Shown here piece after piece: positions 9,321 to 18,098 of a DNA stretch of 64,000 nt. Positions within the stretch are counted from its first letter, which is position 1. Each line of letters opens with the position of its first letter. The translations under genes were made by a program, and so were the position numbers. The notes below the pieces were generated by a model, which was not told where the DNA came from, did no database searches, and saw only the letters and a list, made by a program, of their open reading frames with translations. Origin of the DNA: Candidatus Babelota bacterium (GTDB taxonomy: Bacteria; Babelota; Babeliae; Babelales; Chromulinivoraceae); the NCBI GenBank assembly GCA_016183005.1, contig JACPFN010000003.1:69449-133448 (forward strand), given 5' to 3'.

Positions 9321-10265
9321 ATGGATGCACTATATATTATTTTATCTACTCTTCCCGCAGTTCTTTCTGGAATTGGAACAAGCATAGGCCAAGGAATTAT
9401 CAACAAAAATGCTATGGAAAGTTTAAACCGACAGCCATCAGCATCTAGTTCAATCTCTAAAATCTCCATTATTGGCATGGCAATTGTTGAAACAGCCGCC
9501 ATTATGGGCATGGTTATCTCTATCTTGCTTATCAATGACCCAAAAATTAATGCTGATACATTTTTTTCTAATCTTGCAGCTGCTGGTATCGCACTAGCTT
9601 TAGGCATATCAGGACTTTGCGCAGGGATAGCAGCTGCTCTTCCTGCTGCTAAAACTTGCCAAAGTATTGCTCATCAACCATTCATGTATACCAAGCTCTT
9701 AAACATGATGCTCATTGTCCAAACACTTATTATGACTCCGAATATGTTTGGCATGATTATTGCCCTTTTAATTAAAAATAAAATAACTGCAATTGAAATT
9801 TTACCAGAAGCTATGCAACTTTTTGCAAGCGGACTGAGTATTGGTATTGGTTGCATTGGACCATCTATCGGTCTTAGCATTTTTGCAAGTTCAGCATGCA
9901 GCGCAGTTGGAATTAATAAAAAATCCTTTAATAAAATTATGACATTTACGTTTGTATGCGAAGCAATTATCGAAACACCTGCAATATTCGCTTTACTTAT
10001 TTCACTGATTATCTTAACAACAACTATCAAACCTGAATCAGCAATACAGGGCTGGCAATTTATAGCTGCTGCACTTTGTATGGGCTTAAGTACCATAGCT
10101 CCAGGAATTAATGCAGGAAAAACAGGTGCTGCCGCATGCAAACAGATGGGATTAAATTTAGAACAATATCCATCCCTTTCAAAGCTTGCACTACTTGCTT
10201 TAGCTATGATCGATTCTTTTGCTATTTACGGGTTACTCGTCTCAATTGTCCTACTTCTACTTTAA
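9321..10265 (+). CDS. atpE: ATP synthase c subunit made of four fused hairpins
   Basis: 314 residues against about 80 for a standard c subunit. Four hairpins repeat with an 80-residue period. The ion-site position falls at E57, M138, E218 and D298, each followed by a hydroxyl residue (T58, T139, T219, S299) and a similar helix. Hairpin 1 also carries the sodium-type glutamine (SIGQG, Q24) and a loop resembling the usual R-Q-P (SLNRQPS). Hairpin 2 lacks a carboxylate, so each polypeptide carries three ion sites over eight helices. Multi-hairpin rotor subunits are known from V-type and archaeal enzymes; four in an F-type context is unusual. The pairing with atpB and the AtpR-like gene makes the assignment firm. 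Confidence 0.9.
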   Translation: MDALYIILSTLPAVLSGIGTSIGQGIINKNAMESLNRQPSASSSISKISIIGMAIVETAAIMGMVISILLINDPKINADTFFSNLAAAGIALALGISGLCAGIAAALPAAKTCQSIAHQPFMYTKLLNMMLIVQTLIMTPNMFGMIIALLIKNKITAIEILPEAMQLFASGLSIGIGCIGPSIGLSIFASSACSAVGINKKSFNKIMTFTFVCEAIIETPAIFALLISLIILTTTIKPESAIQGWQFIAAALCMGLSTIAPGINAGKTGAAACKQMGLNLEQYPSLSKLALLALAMIDSFAIYGLLVSIVLLLL

Positions 10266-10278
10266 TAAAGGATTTTAC

Positions 10279-11190
10279 ATGAAAAAAGACTTACTTCACG
10301 CAATTGGAAATACACCTCTTGCCAAAATATTTGAACATAATCCTGGATCAATCTATGCAAAACTCGAATATCTCAACCCTGGTGGAAGCATTAAGGACAG
10401 ATCTGCGCTATACATGGTTGAATGGGCAGAGCATCGTGGACTTTTAAAACCTGGCATGACTATAATCGATGCTTCATCGGGAAATCACGGCATCGCACTT
10501 GCTATGATTGGTGCAATTAAAGGATACAACGTTATTATCTGCTCAACAGAAAAACATAGCAAAGAAAAAATTAACACTATCAAAGCATATGGCGCACAAG
10601 TACGAACATTTGCCCCAACAGATAGCTTAGAAGACCCAAATAGCTATCATTCTCAAGCGGTACTTTTACAAAAAAACACTCCGAACTCTTACATGCCTAA
10701 CCAATATTGCAACCCACTCAACGCAGAAGCACACTATCATGGAATTGGTAAAGAAATCTGGCAACAAACCGATGGAAAAATTACTCACTTAATCGCTGCT
10801 GCTGGAACTGGCGGCACCGTAAGTGGTGCTGGAAAATTTTTAAAAGAGATGAACCCAAATATTAAAGTTATTGGAGTTGACGCTGCTAATTCATACCGCT
10901 CAACCAAGGGTAACCCTAAACCCTACAAACTCGAAGGTATGGGCGTTGATTCTGAGTCTATTGTTTTGGATAATTCAGTGATTGATGAATTCATTGAGGT
11001 AACAGACGACCAAGGCATTGATATGATGAAAAATTTAGCGCACAAGCATGGATTCTTAGTCGGTCCAAGCAGTGGAGCCGTTGCATACGCAGCGTACGTA
11101 TACAGCAAAAACTTAAGGCCTAATGATATAGCCGTGATTCTTTTTGGTGACTCTGGACGAGCTTACCTTTCCAAAGGTTTTTACGAATAA
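10279..11190 (+). CDS. PLP-dependent cystathionine beta-synthase / cysteine synthase
   Basis: 303 residues from the ATG with an AAAGGA site (an upstream in-frame start would overlap atpE). Fold-type II PLP motifs are present: GGSIKDRSA with the PLP lysine, SSGNHGIALAM, and the phosphate loop GTGGTVSG. Several segments match the catalytic core of cystathionine beta-synthase better than O-acetylserine sulfhydrylase, such as PNSYMPNQYCNPLNAEAHY and the end GDSGRAYLSKGFYE. The regulatory CBS pair of the eukaryotic enzyme is missing. It may make cystathionine or cysteine; the substrate is not settled by sequence alone. A perfect terminator follows directly. Confidence 0.82.
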   Translation: MKKDLLHAIGNTPLAKIFEHNPGSIYAKLEYLNPGGSIKDRSALYMVEWAEHRGLLKPGMTIIDASSGNHGIALAMIGAIKGYNVIICSTEKHSKEKINTIKAYGAQVRTFAPTDSLEDPNSYHSQAVLLQKNTPNSYMPNQYCNPLNAEAHYHGIGKEIWQQTDGKITHLIAAAGTGGTVSGAGKFLKEMNPNIKVIGVDAANSYRSTKGNPKPYKLEGMGVDSESIVLDNSVIDEFIEVTDDQGIDMMKNLAHKHGFLVGPSSGAVAYAAYVYSKNLRPNDIAVILFGDSGRAYLSKGFYE

Positions 11191-11230
11191 AAGAAAAAGA
11201 GCCTGCAAATAATGCAGGCTCTTTTTCTTT
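11191..11230. terminator. Strong bidirectional terminator
   Basis: A perfect 17-bp stem with a 5-base loop (core AAAGAGCCTGCA / TGCAGGCTCTTT), with A-run and T-run on its two sides. It sits between the convergent PLP-enzyme and glycosyltransferase genes and can stop transcription from both. Confidence 0.92.
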
Positions 11231-11251
11231 ACTTATCATTCGCCGATCATT

Positions 11252-12112
11252 TTACTTTAACCAGCTTTCAACCTTAGAAATCCAAGGTTCATTTTGTAAC
11301 TCTTGTTCATTTTCTGCAAAAGTTATAAAACCATATAGTTCACGATTATCAATATATTGTGTAACATTATTTCTTCGTGCTACATCACTAAAGATTACAT
11401 ACTCATAGCGATAACTATTATCATCGTAAGTTATAAATGGAATACATTCATAACGAAGTAAATAGGTACAATGCACAACTGGAACTTGAATAATCCCTTT
11501 AATAACTTGATCATATATCATTTGAGCTAAATCAGATGCAACAAGATATCCATTTTTATCAATGGCTGCATGAAAATTAGAATAATAACGACCATGAACA
11601 ATCATAAATGGTGCAACGATTGGCAATTTTAATTTCATTAAATTTTCTAACGTTGTTGGTTTAATAAAATTATCACAATCAACTACAAAATAATGTGAAT
11701 TATTCTTATATGCCCAAACCGCTGAATCATTTCGAATTTTTCCTAAAATTTTAAATCTAATAGAATTCCATTCATGCTGCCCAAATTGTTGAATATTCTC
11801 GCTGCAATCAGTGTCATCAAAATAGATTCCGGCATACAAATCTTTTATTTTAAATATCCAATCTTTCAAAATTTCTACGGTATTGTCATTATTATTATTC
11901 GTTTTTATATATAAAAATATTTTTTTCTTAAGCCATGTTTGCGCTTCAATACATTTAAGAAACAAAGGCAATGTATGTGCTTTATCCTTAGCTAAGATAG
12001 CTATGGTGACAAAATCAGATTCCGTTGAGTCAGGGTATATAAAAATAGATAAAAAAAGAAAAGAGGTAAATACAAAATTATAAAAAAATATAACTAATCC
12101 TTTTTTATTCAT
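11252..12112 (-). CDS. Exported glycosyltransferase like the collagen galactosyltransferase N-domain
   Basis: 286 residues from the ATG at 12110-12112. A signal peptide or anchor covers residues about 5-26. The body is a GT-A fold with a D-x-D-type site (YFVVDCDNFIKP). Many segments match, from memory, the first glycosyltransferase domain of animal COLGALT proteins: LAKDKAHTLPLFLKCIEAQ, NDNTVEILKDW, IVAPFMIVHGRYYSNF, VPVVHCTYLL and DNRELYGF. COLGALT-type domains also occur in giant viruses of amoebae. It is likely to glycosylate a protein outside the bacterial cytoplasm. The family call is by pattern; the substrate is unknown. Confidence 0.75.
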   Translation of the reverse strand: MNKKGLVIFFYNFVFTSFLFLSIFIYPDSTESDFVTIAILAKDKAHTLPLFLKCIEAQTWLKKKIFLYIKTNNNNDNTVEILKDWIFKIKDLYAGIYFDDTDCSENIQQFGQHEWNSIRFKILGKIRNDSAVWAYKNNSHYFVVDCDNFIKPTTLENLMKLKLPIVAPFMIVHGRYYSNFHAAIDKNGYLVASDLAQMIYDQVIKGIIQVPVVHCTYLLRYECIPFITYDDNSYRYEYVIFSDVARRNNVTQYIDNRELYGFITFAENEQELQNEPWISKVESWLK

Positions 12113-12182
12113 GATCAATCTTTCAAATATTGAAATATAATAATTACGCTAATCACTAAATTTTAATATTTTTAATTTTTTT

Positions 12183-13214
12183 TTAAAGTGTAATTTGCCC
12201 AGACTTTTGAGCAACTGAAATAATAATTTTTTGAGTTAAATCTGAAGCAAGCTCGCCAAATTTTAAAATTCTTAAATTTTTAGAGACTAATTTATCTGCC
12301 GCCTTAAGCTGCATTGTTTTCCAAGATTTTTTTAAAAGCTCAATCGGTGCAAAATATTCATCAAAACCTAAATGATAGGTTCCCCAATGCATTGGAATCA
12401 AAGTACGAGCATTTAGATCAAGACAAGCCCTAACAGCTTCCTCTGCATTAATATGTGTATCCTTCATCCAAGAACGAGGTTCTCCTGGAGCTATTGGAAG
12501 CAATGCTACATCAATATCTTTAAACTCTTTTCCAATCATTTTAAAATGATTCCCCCAGCTTGTATCACCTGCAAAATAAAGAGTGAAATCTTTATCTTGA
12601 ATCATCCAACTCCCCCAAAGTGACTTGTTTTTATCAAACAATGTACGCTGAGACCAATGATTTGCAGGTAAAAATGTAAATTTTAAAGAAGCATTGTGCT
12701 CATCAATAAATTCATCCCACCACATATGCTCAGAGACATGCGTAAACATACGACAATCAAACCAATCTTTATCACCCATAGGTACCAAAATTTTTACATT
12801 ACTAAAACGTTCTTTGATTGCCATTAATGACGCAGAATCCATATGATCAAAATGATTGTGTGATATGATTACGTAATCAATAGGAGGAAGCTCTTCTATT
12901 TTAATAGAGGGAGTTACTAATCTACGAAAAATTACTGATAATGTACTAAAAATAGGATCTGTTAGAATATTTTTACCCGCTACCTGGATTAAAAACGTTG
13001 AATGCCCTATCCAAGTAATTTCAGGTTCATATGACCGCTCTTTAAATGTTGGCTTAATAGATATTTTGTTTAAATCTAACTTTAACTCTTTATCCCAAAA
13101 AATAGCCTTAACTGAATGAACAAATGTCTTAATAATAGGCATCACCCACTCATGACTTAAACCGTCAAGGCACAAAAATCTTCCGTAACTACGCTCTGGA
13201 TATAACCGTTTCAT
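12183..13214 (-). CDS. NAPE-PLD-like metallo-beta-lactamase-fold phosphodiesterase
   Basis: 343 residues from the ATG at 13212-13214 (AGAGG site 7 bases upstream). The MBL zinc motif H-x-H-x-D-H is at about 119-124 (ISHNHFDHMD). Further ligands lie in AGDTSWGNHF and PMHWGTYHLGFDEYF. Family-specific segments of N-acylphosphatidylethanolamine phospholipase D are recognisable: ELPPIDYVIISHNHFDH, NHWSQRTLFDKNKSLWGSW and the final HWGT. Such enzymes release N-acylethanolamines or act in lipid turnover; bacterial members may act on other substrates. There is no clear signal peptide, so it is probably cytoplasmic or peripheral to the membrane. Confidence 0.85.
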   Translation of the reverse strand: MKRLYPERSYGRFLCLDGLSHEWVMPIIKTFVHSVKAIFWDKELKLDLNKISIKPTFKERSYEPEITWIGHSTFLIQVAGKNILTDPIFSTLSVIFRRLVTPSIKIEELPPIDYVIISHNHFDHMDSASLMAIKERFSNVKILVPMGDKDWFDCRMFTHVSEHMWWDEFIDEHNASLKFTFLPANHWSQRTLFDKNKSLWGSWMIQDKDFTLYFAGDTSWGNHFKMIGKEFKDIDVALLPIAPGEPRSWMKDTHINAEEAVRACLDLNARTLIPMHWGTYHLGFDEYFAPIELLKKSWKTMQLKAADKLVSKNLRILKFGELASDLTQKIIISVAQKSGQITL

Positions 13215-13385
13215 CAAAAAACCTCTAAAAATGATCTAAAAAATACCCCCCACCCAGATATAAAATATCACGGATAGGGGAAATGGAGGTTACGTTTATT
13301 TCTAATTTAAATACAATACAATATTAAGACTAACCAAAGAGATAAATAAAATCAAATTAATTTTGTAAAATAGGTCTTTTTATAC

Positions 13386-13571
13386 CTATTCTTCGTACTT
13401 AATCACTTGAACGGGGCAATGCTTTGAAGCCTCTTTAATCAATTTTTCATAACCTGCAGGATCAACGTCTTTTTTAACATATGCAATGGCTAAAATTTCA
13501 AACACCTCTGGTGCTATAAATTCACACTTGCCACAGGTAATACACCCTGGCTCAATCCAAACTTTTTTCAT
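13386..13571 (-). CDS. Single-cluster [4Fe-4S] ferredoxin
   Basis: 61 residues with cysteines at 10, 13 and 16 (PGCITCGKCEF) and a fourth before proline near position 52 (KHCPVQVI). This is the pattern of monocluster bacterial-type ferredoxins, small electron carriers. No oxidoreductase gene neighbours it. It follows, and is probably co-transcribed with, a small exported protein gene on the same strand. Confidence 0.88.
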   Translation of the reverse strand: MKKVWIEPGCITCGKCEFIAPEVFEILAIAYVKKDVDPAGYEKLIKEASKHCPVQVIKYEE

Positions 13572-13586
13572 GTAATTATTAATTTC

Positions 13587-13841
13587 TTAATGAGATTTTA
13601 TTCCATCTTCTAAATTTGTTAGTTCTGTTTCAGAATTTGTTAACGGTAAACCTTGATTTTCTTTTTGTGCTATTCTAAAAAGTTTTTCCCAAGTTTCCAC
13701 CTGTTCTTGTGTATAATTCATACGTCTCAAAAGTGCCACATAATTTAAAGGTGACTGGAATATTTCGTTACTCTCAGGTATTTGAGAGCTAAAAACTTTA
13801 CCAAAAGTTACAAAAACTAAAAGAACTATTAATTTTTTCAC
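13587..13841 (-). CDS. Small exported protein of unknown function
   Basis: 84 residues starting at GTG (13839-13841) with an AAAGG site 7 bases away. There is a clear signal peptide (MKKLIVLLVFVTFGKVFSS), then a short polar helical region (NYTQEQVETWEKLFRIAQKE). No recognised domain. The ferredoxin gene follows 15 bases downstream, but nothing links the functions. Confidence 0.6.
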   Translation of the reverse strand: MKKLIVLLVFVTFGKVFSSQIPESNEIFQSPLNYVALLRRMNYTQEQVETWEKLFRIAQKENQGLPLTNSETELTNLEDGIKSH

Positions 13842-13938
13842 AGCAAAGCCTTTATGTTTTAACTAAAATAGAAATATCAAACTTAAGAATATCTCAAAAA
13901 TTTTATAGTTCAAGAATAAAGCCATTTTTCAAAATCAC

Positions 13939-14571
13939 CTACTTAACGAATAAAACCTCTGAACAATATAAGTATTTTAAAGGATTCAAACTTTCACCGT
14001 AACGCCTAATCTCAAAGTGTAAATGAGAAGGATCCTTTTTACCTCTAACGTTACCCTTAGCGCCGACTGTACCAACAACGTCACCCTTTTGAACAAAATC
14101 GCCAGGTTGAACCAAAATCTCCTCTAAGTGACCGTAACGTGTTGTAAAGCCTTTAGCGTGCTTAAGTTCAATAAGCGACCCATAACCAACAACATCTGTC
14201 GAAGCAATATCAACTTTTCCATCAGCAGCTGCTTTGACAACCGTTCCTTTCAAAGAAGCTAAATCAATTCCATGATGCATCTTTGTTACTCCTTTATAAG
14301 TACGTGGTCCAAATAAAGAACTTACCCAAAAATCACATAAATCAACAGGCCAATCAAAATCTAAAGAATGCTTAGAAGAAATTTTATCAGCCAAACAGAT
14401 AGCTACAGCCTCTTTTCGATCTAAGCCAACCATAGTTTTTCGAAACTTAACAACTGATTCATTAGAATGGGCACAAATATGATTAAGATCTGGTCTAAGG
14501 CCATTGAAATTAAAAACTAAAAATGTAGAAAAAACAACATATGACATATAACCTAATTTACGATACACCAT
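13939..14571 (-). CDS. Exported M23-family peptidase (LytM-type)
   Basis: 210 residues. The ATG at 14569-14571 is preferred because GGAGG lies 6 bases before it; the longer in-frame ATG at 14592 would contain that site. After a hydrophobic anchor come the M23 zinc motifs MHHGIDL (H-x-x-x-D) and HLHFE, with FGPRTYKGV and GYGSLIELKH between. M23 enzymes cut peptidoglycan cross-bridges or, when degenerate, activate amidases; here the zinc ligands look intact. It probably works in periplasmic wall turnover. Confidence 0.88.
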   Translation of the reverse strand: MVYRKLGYMSYVVFSTFLVFNFNGLRPDLNHICAHSNESVVKFRKTMVGLDRKEAVAICLADKISSKHSLDFDWPVDLCDFWVSSLFGPRTYKGVTKMHHGIDLASLKGTVVKAAADGKVDIASTDVVGYGSLIELKHAKGFTTRYGHLEEILVQPGDFVQKGDVVGTVGAKGNVRGKKDPSHLHFEIRRYGESLNPLKYLYCSEVLFVK

Positions 14572-14600
14572 GGTAAACCTCCATTTCCCCATTTACCAAA

Positions 14601-14630
14601 AGTATAGCCGTCAAGGCCTATTAAAATCAA
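14601..14630 (-). promoter_or_regulatory. Probable sigma-70 promoter for the M23 peptidase
   Basis: On the minus strand, TTGATT and TATACT are separated by 18 bases, ending about 30 bases before the chosen ATG. Confidence 0.55.
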
Positions 14631-14660
14631 TACATTGCGTAAAAACTTAATAAAAAAGTT

Positions 14661-17600
14661 TCAAATCCGCCTATAAACATAGGTGATAAATACTGAAAAT
14701 ATAATTAAACTTAAAAAAAACTGCATTGCAATACCTGGATATACCAAACACCAAACCGACGGCAGCATTTTCATAATTGAAGCACCAAAAGATATTAAAA
14801 ATGCTGCTTTTATATCATTAGATATAATATATTTATTCAACAAGTAATATACAATGCCAATAACTATTCCTGATGATATCCATAAAGGTATGCTAGAAAA
14901 GGATACAACATCACTAAGAAGAATCCCCACCAGAATAAAGAATGGCCACTGCAAATATGCTTTTCCCTTATCATGTAGGTACTGCGCAACAATAGAAAAA
15001 CTCATGTACTGTAAAGATCCCACCAAAACTGCTTGTAAAAAATAAGCAACCAGCATACCATACACGGGGAACTTAAATTTAATAAACTGATATTCATAAT
15101 CTAATGCCTCATGCATTACCGCAAACTGTTTAAACCAAGAAGAAAATGAGTACCATGACATTCCTACAAGTATAAGAAGCACCATCCAAGATATATACCT
15201 ACTACAAAGCGACTTTGTACCATCGAAAATAAAAATAGCTACCGCAAATAAAGATACAAAGCCAACTGCAACAAAGTACAATGCATATGAACTTACGATA
15301 GATATCACCTGATTTATAAATGGTTCAGCAGTGCTTAAATGGAATAATATTTGATCCCATCCATTCAACAGACTAAAAATTTTAATGACAAAATAAATTA
15401 TAGTGAAAAATAAAATTGGTGTTAAAAACCTACTTGTTAATTTAATTTTTCTGATAGAAATAAAACAAGCAAGGAGTAAAATCATAACATATAGCGCATA
15501 TACAATCACATAGAACATAAGATCAAGTGAAGCTCTATTTTGTTCTGATCTTTGCCAAACTTCTGGAACATGTATATTTTTTTTAATTTTACATAATTGA
15601 TCACCGGAAAGTTTTACCATTATTTTTGCCTGACCTAAGTCATCTTCAAATGGATAGCGATCAGTTTGTTTATACATAATAGTATAATCTCTACGATTCT
15701 CATGCTTTATGCTCTGACAAGAGATTAAGACAACCTGATCTTGGTGAATATCATAAATATTTTCTATTAACTCTAAAGCAACTTTCCTCGCCTGATTTTC
15801 ATCTAAATCAGCTCCTTTTTGAAATTCTGGGATAACATGCGATATTGACAACACGGTTCCATCAACGCTAACGCAAACTTCAAAATTCTCTGATCGATCT
15901 TCAACGGATCCTGTAAATTTTTTCCATAAAACTTTCCAGTAATGCGCAGGAATATAATCTTTTTGCAAGTCTTGATAAACGAGGCCGCCATACTTTTGCC
16001 AAATAAATTTATTTTCTAAGGATTCATTCTCACTCACAAATTCAGCAACAAGAGTCCATTCTTCATTTTTATCAAATCCGTACTGCTTTACAGATTCTTG
16101 TGCAACTTTAAATGCAGTATCACGCGTAATTTGACAGCTATAATTAAAAAAATTCCATTGATTTGAAAAATAAGTAAAAATAAAGCCAATCACAGTACAT
16201 AGTGTTATATACGCAACATGCTTAAATTCTATATGACAACGTACTGGTTTTTGAAAAAAATCTTCACTTTCCATAATTTCATTATATTGCATTGCATCAT
16301 TATAAACATCTAAGGGCGCTTGCTTAAACTTTCTACCCTGCAACCACCAATAAACTAGAACAAATAATAATGGAATTGAAATAAATACAGCAGCGCAAAT
16401 TTTATGTATCAATAAATCTGAAGCCCAAATAGGAATACACATCAATACTGCATCATAAACGAAATGAGTGATGATACCCGGTAAAAGTCCAAACACATAA
16501 TAAAAAAGTGCAAACATAATACTTGGTGCAAATATTTCTACAATTCTATTATATGCAGGCTGTTGTGGATAATTTGCGTGAAGTGCCCCAAAAATAATTG
16601 CTTGCGCAACCAAAATCAATAAAAACCACCATTTTTTTGATTTGCTATCTCTTGTTAAAAACGCTACGCCGGCAAGAGGTAATCCTCTAAAAACAAACTC
16701 TTCCCAAAAACCTGCCTTAAAAGCATTTGCTATTGGAGTAAGAAATGGCAAATAGGTTGACAAAATATTAGGATCAAACAGTTGTCCCAATGGTGACCAC
16801 CAGCCCATAGATTGAGTCCAAAATGCATAAACAACTTGATACCCCAAGAAGATAGCAGCGCCAGAATATCCAACAAGAGTCATCTGAAATATTTGATATG
16901 ATCCAGCAGCACTCGATGACCAAGATTTTAAAAATTGAATATGCTTTCTAAACATATAGCGATCAGCTGCATCAACCAAAATACAAACCGCTCCAACAAA
17001 AAGAGAAAAAATAACTGATATTAAAAACATTACTGCTAACTGCTTTATTCCAAATAAAAAGGGTGAAATATTTGTAGGATAAAAATTCCAAAAGAATGAC
17101 CAATTATTCAAGCTTGATAATAAAGTGATTGCAAAAAAAATCATGGTTAAAAACGCATGTTTTTTAAGTAATAAATAATAAGAATCACGATAAAAAAATA
17201 AAAACAGCAAAAGTCCGATAATAAAAATATAGAAAAATATTGCGATATTTTGCGCAACGCTGGCAATTAATTTATTATCAGCAAACATCTGTTGATAACG
17301 TCGAATAAATTCATCTGGAATTTTAACTAATCGCTCTAATCCAGAAAACTGATCTCCAAATACTTTTAATTTAATTCTATATAAACCCTTGCCTAATTTT
17401 ATATCATTACGCTCATACACAAAGGTATGATCTATTCTTCCCGATGGTTGCTCCTGCATATTATGTTCAACTAAACAATAACACTCCATATCAACATGCA
17501 TTTCAGATGCCTTATCTAAAGCTATTTTAAGCGCTTGATCTTTACCAAGAGCAGCTCCTTTTTGATTTTCAGGAATTTTAGATAAAAAACCATTCAATGT

Positions 17601-17963
17601 CCCATCAGGAGCAAAGTTCACGAATAACTCATTAATAGTATTGGGCTTATAAAAACGAACGGACCATTCATAAGGTTGATGATATCTCTTGGTAATCATC
17701 TCCTTAAAAGCTTCTTTTCCACCACCTTCAAGCTCAACAAAAGCTTGTAACATTCCATCCTCTTTAAACTGTAATGCTGTATCATAATCTTGAACTAAGA
17801 ATTGATTTTCTTTGGCAAATTCAAAAGCTTTTTGTTTTGCTTCATGACGGTCCATAGTAATAGAAAGATTTATTATAGGAAAAACTTTATCAAAATATTT
17901 CCAAAAACTAAAAATTGAAACTAATGATAAGAAGCCTAACATTATCCATGTTACTTTTTTCAT
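14661..17963 (-). CDS. Giant duplicated CPBP (CAAX-type) intramembrane protease
   Basis: 1100 residues in two similar halves. Each has a signal-anchor, an extracytoplasmic domain of about 200 residues (KVP/IPE-F-Q-K-G-A-x-L-type repeats near residues 150 and 690), then a block of membrane helices. Only the first half keeps the CPBP glutamyl-protease motifs: EE-x-x-x-R near 421 (FWEEFVFRG), F-x-x-x-H near 464 (IIFGALHANYP) and H-x-x-x-D near 499 (ITHFVYDAV). The second membrane block lacks them. CPBP proteases mature prenylated proteins or bacteriocins, or protect from them. The substrate is unknown. The start has a GGGTTTT site. It lies upstream of the M23 peptidase gene on the same strand. 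Confidence 0.82.
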   Translation of the reverse strand: MKKVTWIMLGFLSLVSIFSFWKYFDKVFPIINLSITMDRHEAKQKAFEFAKENQFLVQDYDTALQFKEDGMLQAFVELEGGGKEAFKEMITKRYHQPYEWSVRFYKPNTINELFVNFAPDGTLNGFLSKIPENQKGAALGKDQALKIALDKASEMHVDMECYCLVEHNMQEQPSGRIDHTFVYERNDIKLGKGLYRIKLKVFGDQFSGLERLVKIPDEFIRRYQQMFADNKLIASVAQNIAIFFYIFIIGLLLFLFFYRDSYYLLLKKHAFLTMIFFAITLLSSLNNWSFFWNFYPTNISPFLFGIKQLAVMFLISVIFSLFVGAVCILVDAADRYMFRKHIQFLKSWSSSAAGSYQIFQMTLVGYSGAAIFLGYQVVYAFWTQSMGWWSPLGQLFDPNILSTYLPFLTPIANAFKAGFWEEFVFRGLPLAGVAFLTRDSKSKKWWFLLILVAQAIIFGALHANYPQQPAYNRIVEIFAPSIMFALFYYVFGLLPGIITHFVYDAVLMCIPIWASDLLIHKICAAVFISIPLLFVLVYWWLQGRKFKQAPLDVYNDAMQYNEIMESEDFFQKPVRCHIEFKHVAYITLCTVIGFIFTYFSNQWNFFNYSCQITRDTAFKVAQESVKQYGFDKNEEWTLVAEFVSENESLENKFIWQKYGGLVYQDLQKDYIPAHYWKVLWKKFTGSVEDRSENFEVCVSVDGTVLSISHVIPEFQKGADLDENQARKVALELIENIYDIHQDQVVLISCQSIKHENRRDYTIMYKQTDRYPFEDDLGQAKIMVKLSGDQLCKIKKNIHVPEVWQRSEQNRASLDLMFYVIVYALYVMILLLACFISIRKIKLTSRFLTPILFFTIIYFVIKIFSLLNGWDQILFHLSTAEPFINQVISIVSSYALYFVAVGFVSLFAVAIFIFDGTKSLCSRYISWMVLLILVGMSWYSFSSWFKQFAVMHEALDYEYQFIKFKFPVYGMLVAYFLQAVLVGSLQYMSFSIVAQYLHDKGKAYLQWPFFILVGILLSDVVSFSSIPLWISSGIVIGIVYYLLNKYIISNDIKAAFLISFGASIMKMLPSVWCLVYPGIAMQFFLSLIIFSVFITYVYRRI

Positions 17964-18098
17964 AAAACCCTTTTTATGATTAATTAAATTTTAATAACAA
18001 TTTTAAACACATAACAAAAAATCATAAACTTTTTTTAGTTTTTTCATATACTATTGCTAAAGATACCATTGATAATATTAATTAAATTTTTCTTACTT

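Noticed and set aside
9674..10141. Long minus-strand frame opposite the c subunit gene
   Set aside because: It mirrors the repetitive hydrophobic codons of atpE; no ribosome site, and the plus-strand protein is certain.
10923..11108. 61-codon minus-strand frame inside the PLP enzyme gene
   Set aside because: Antisense shadow of a conserved enzyme.
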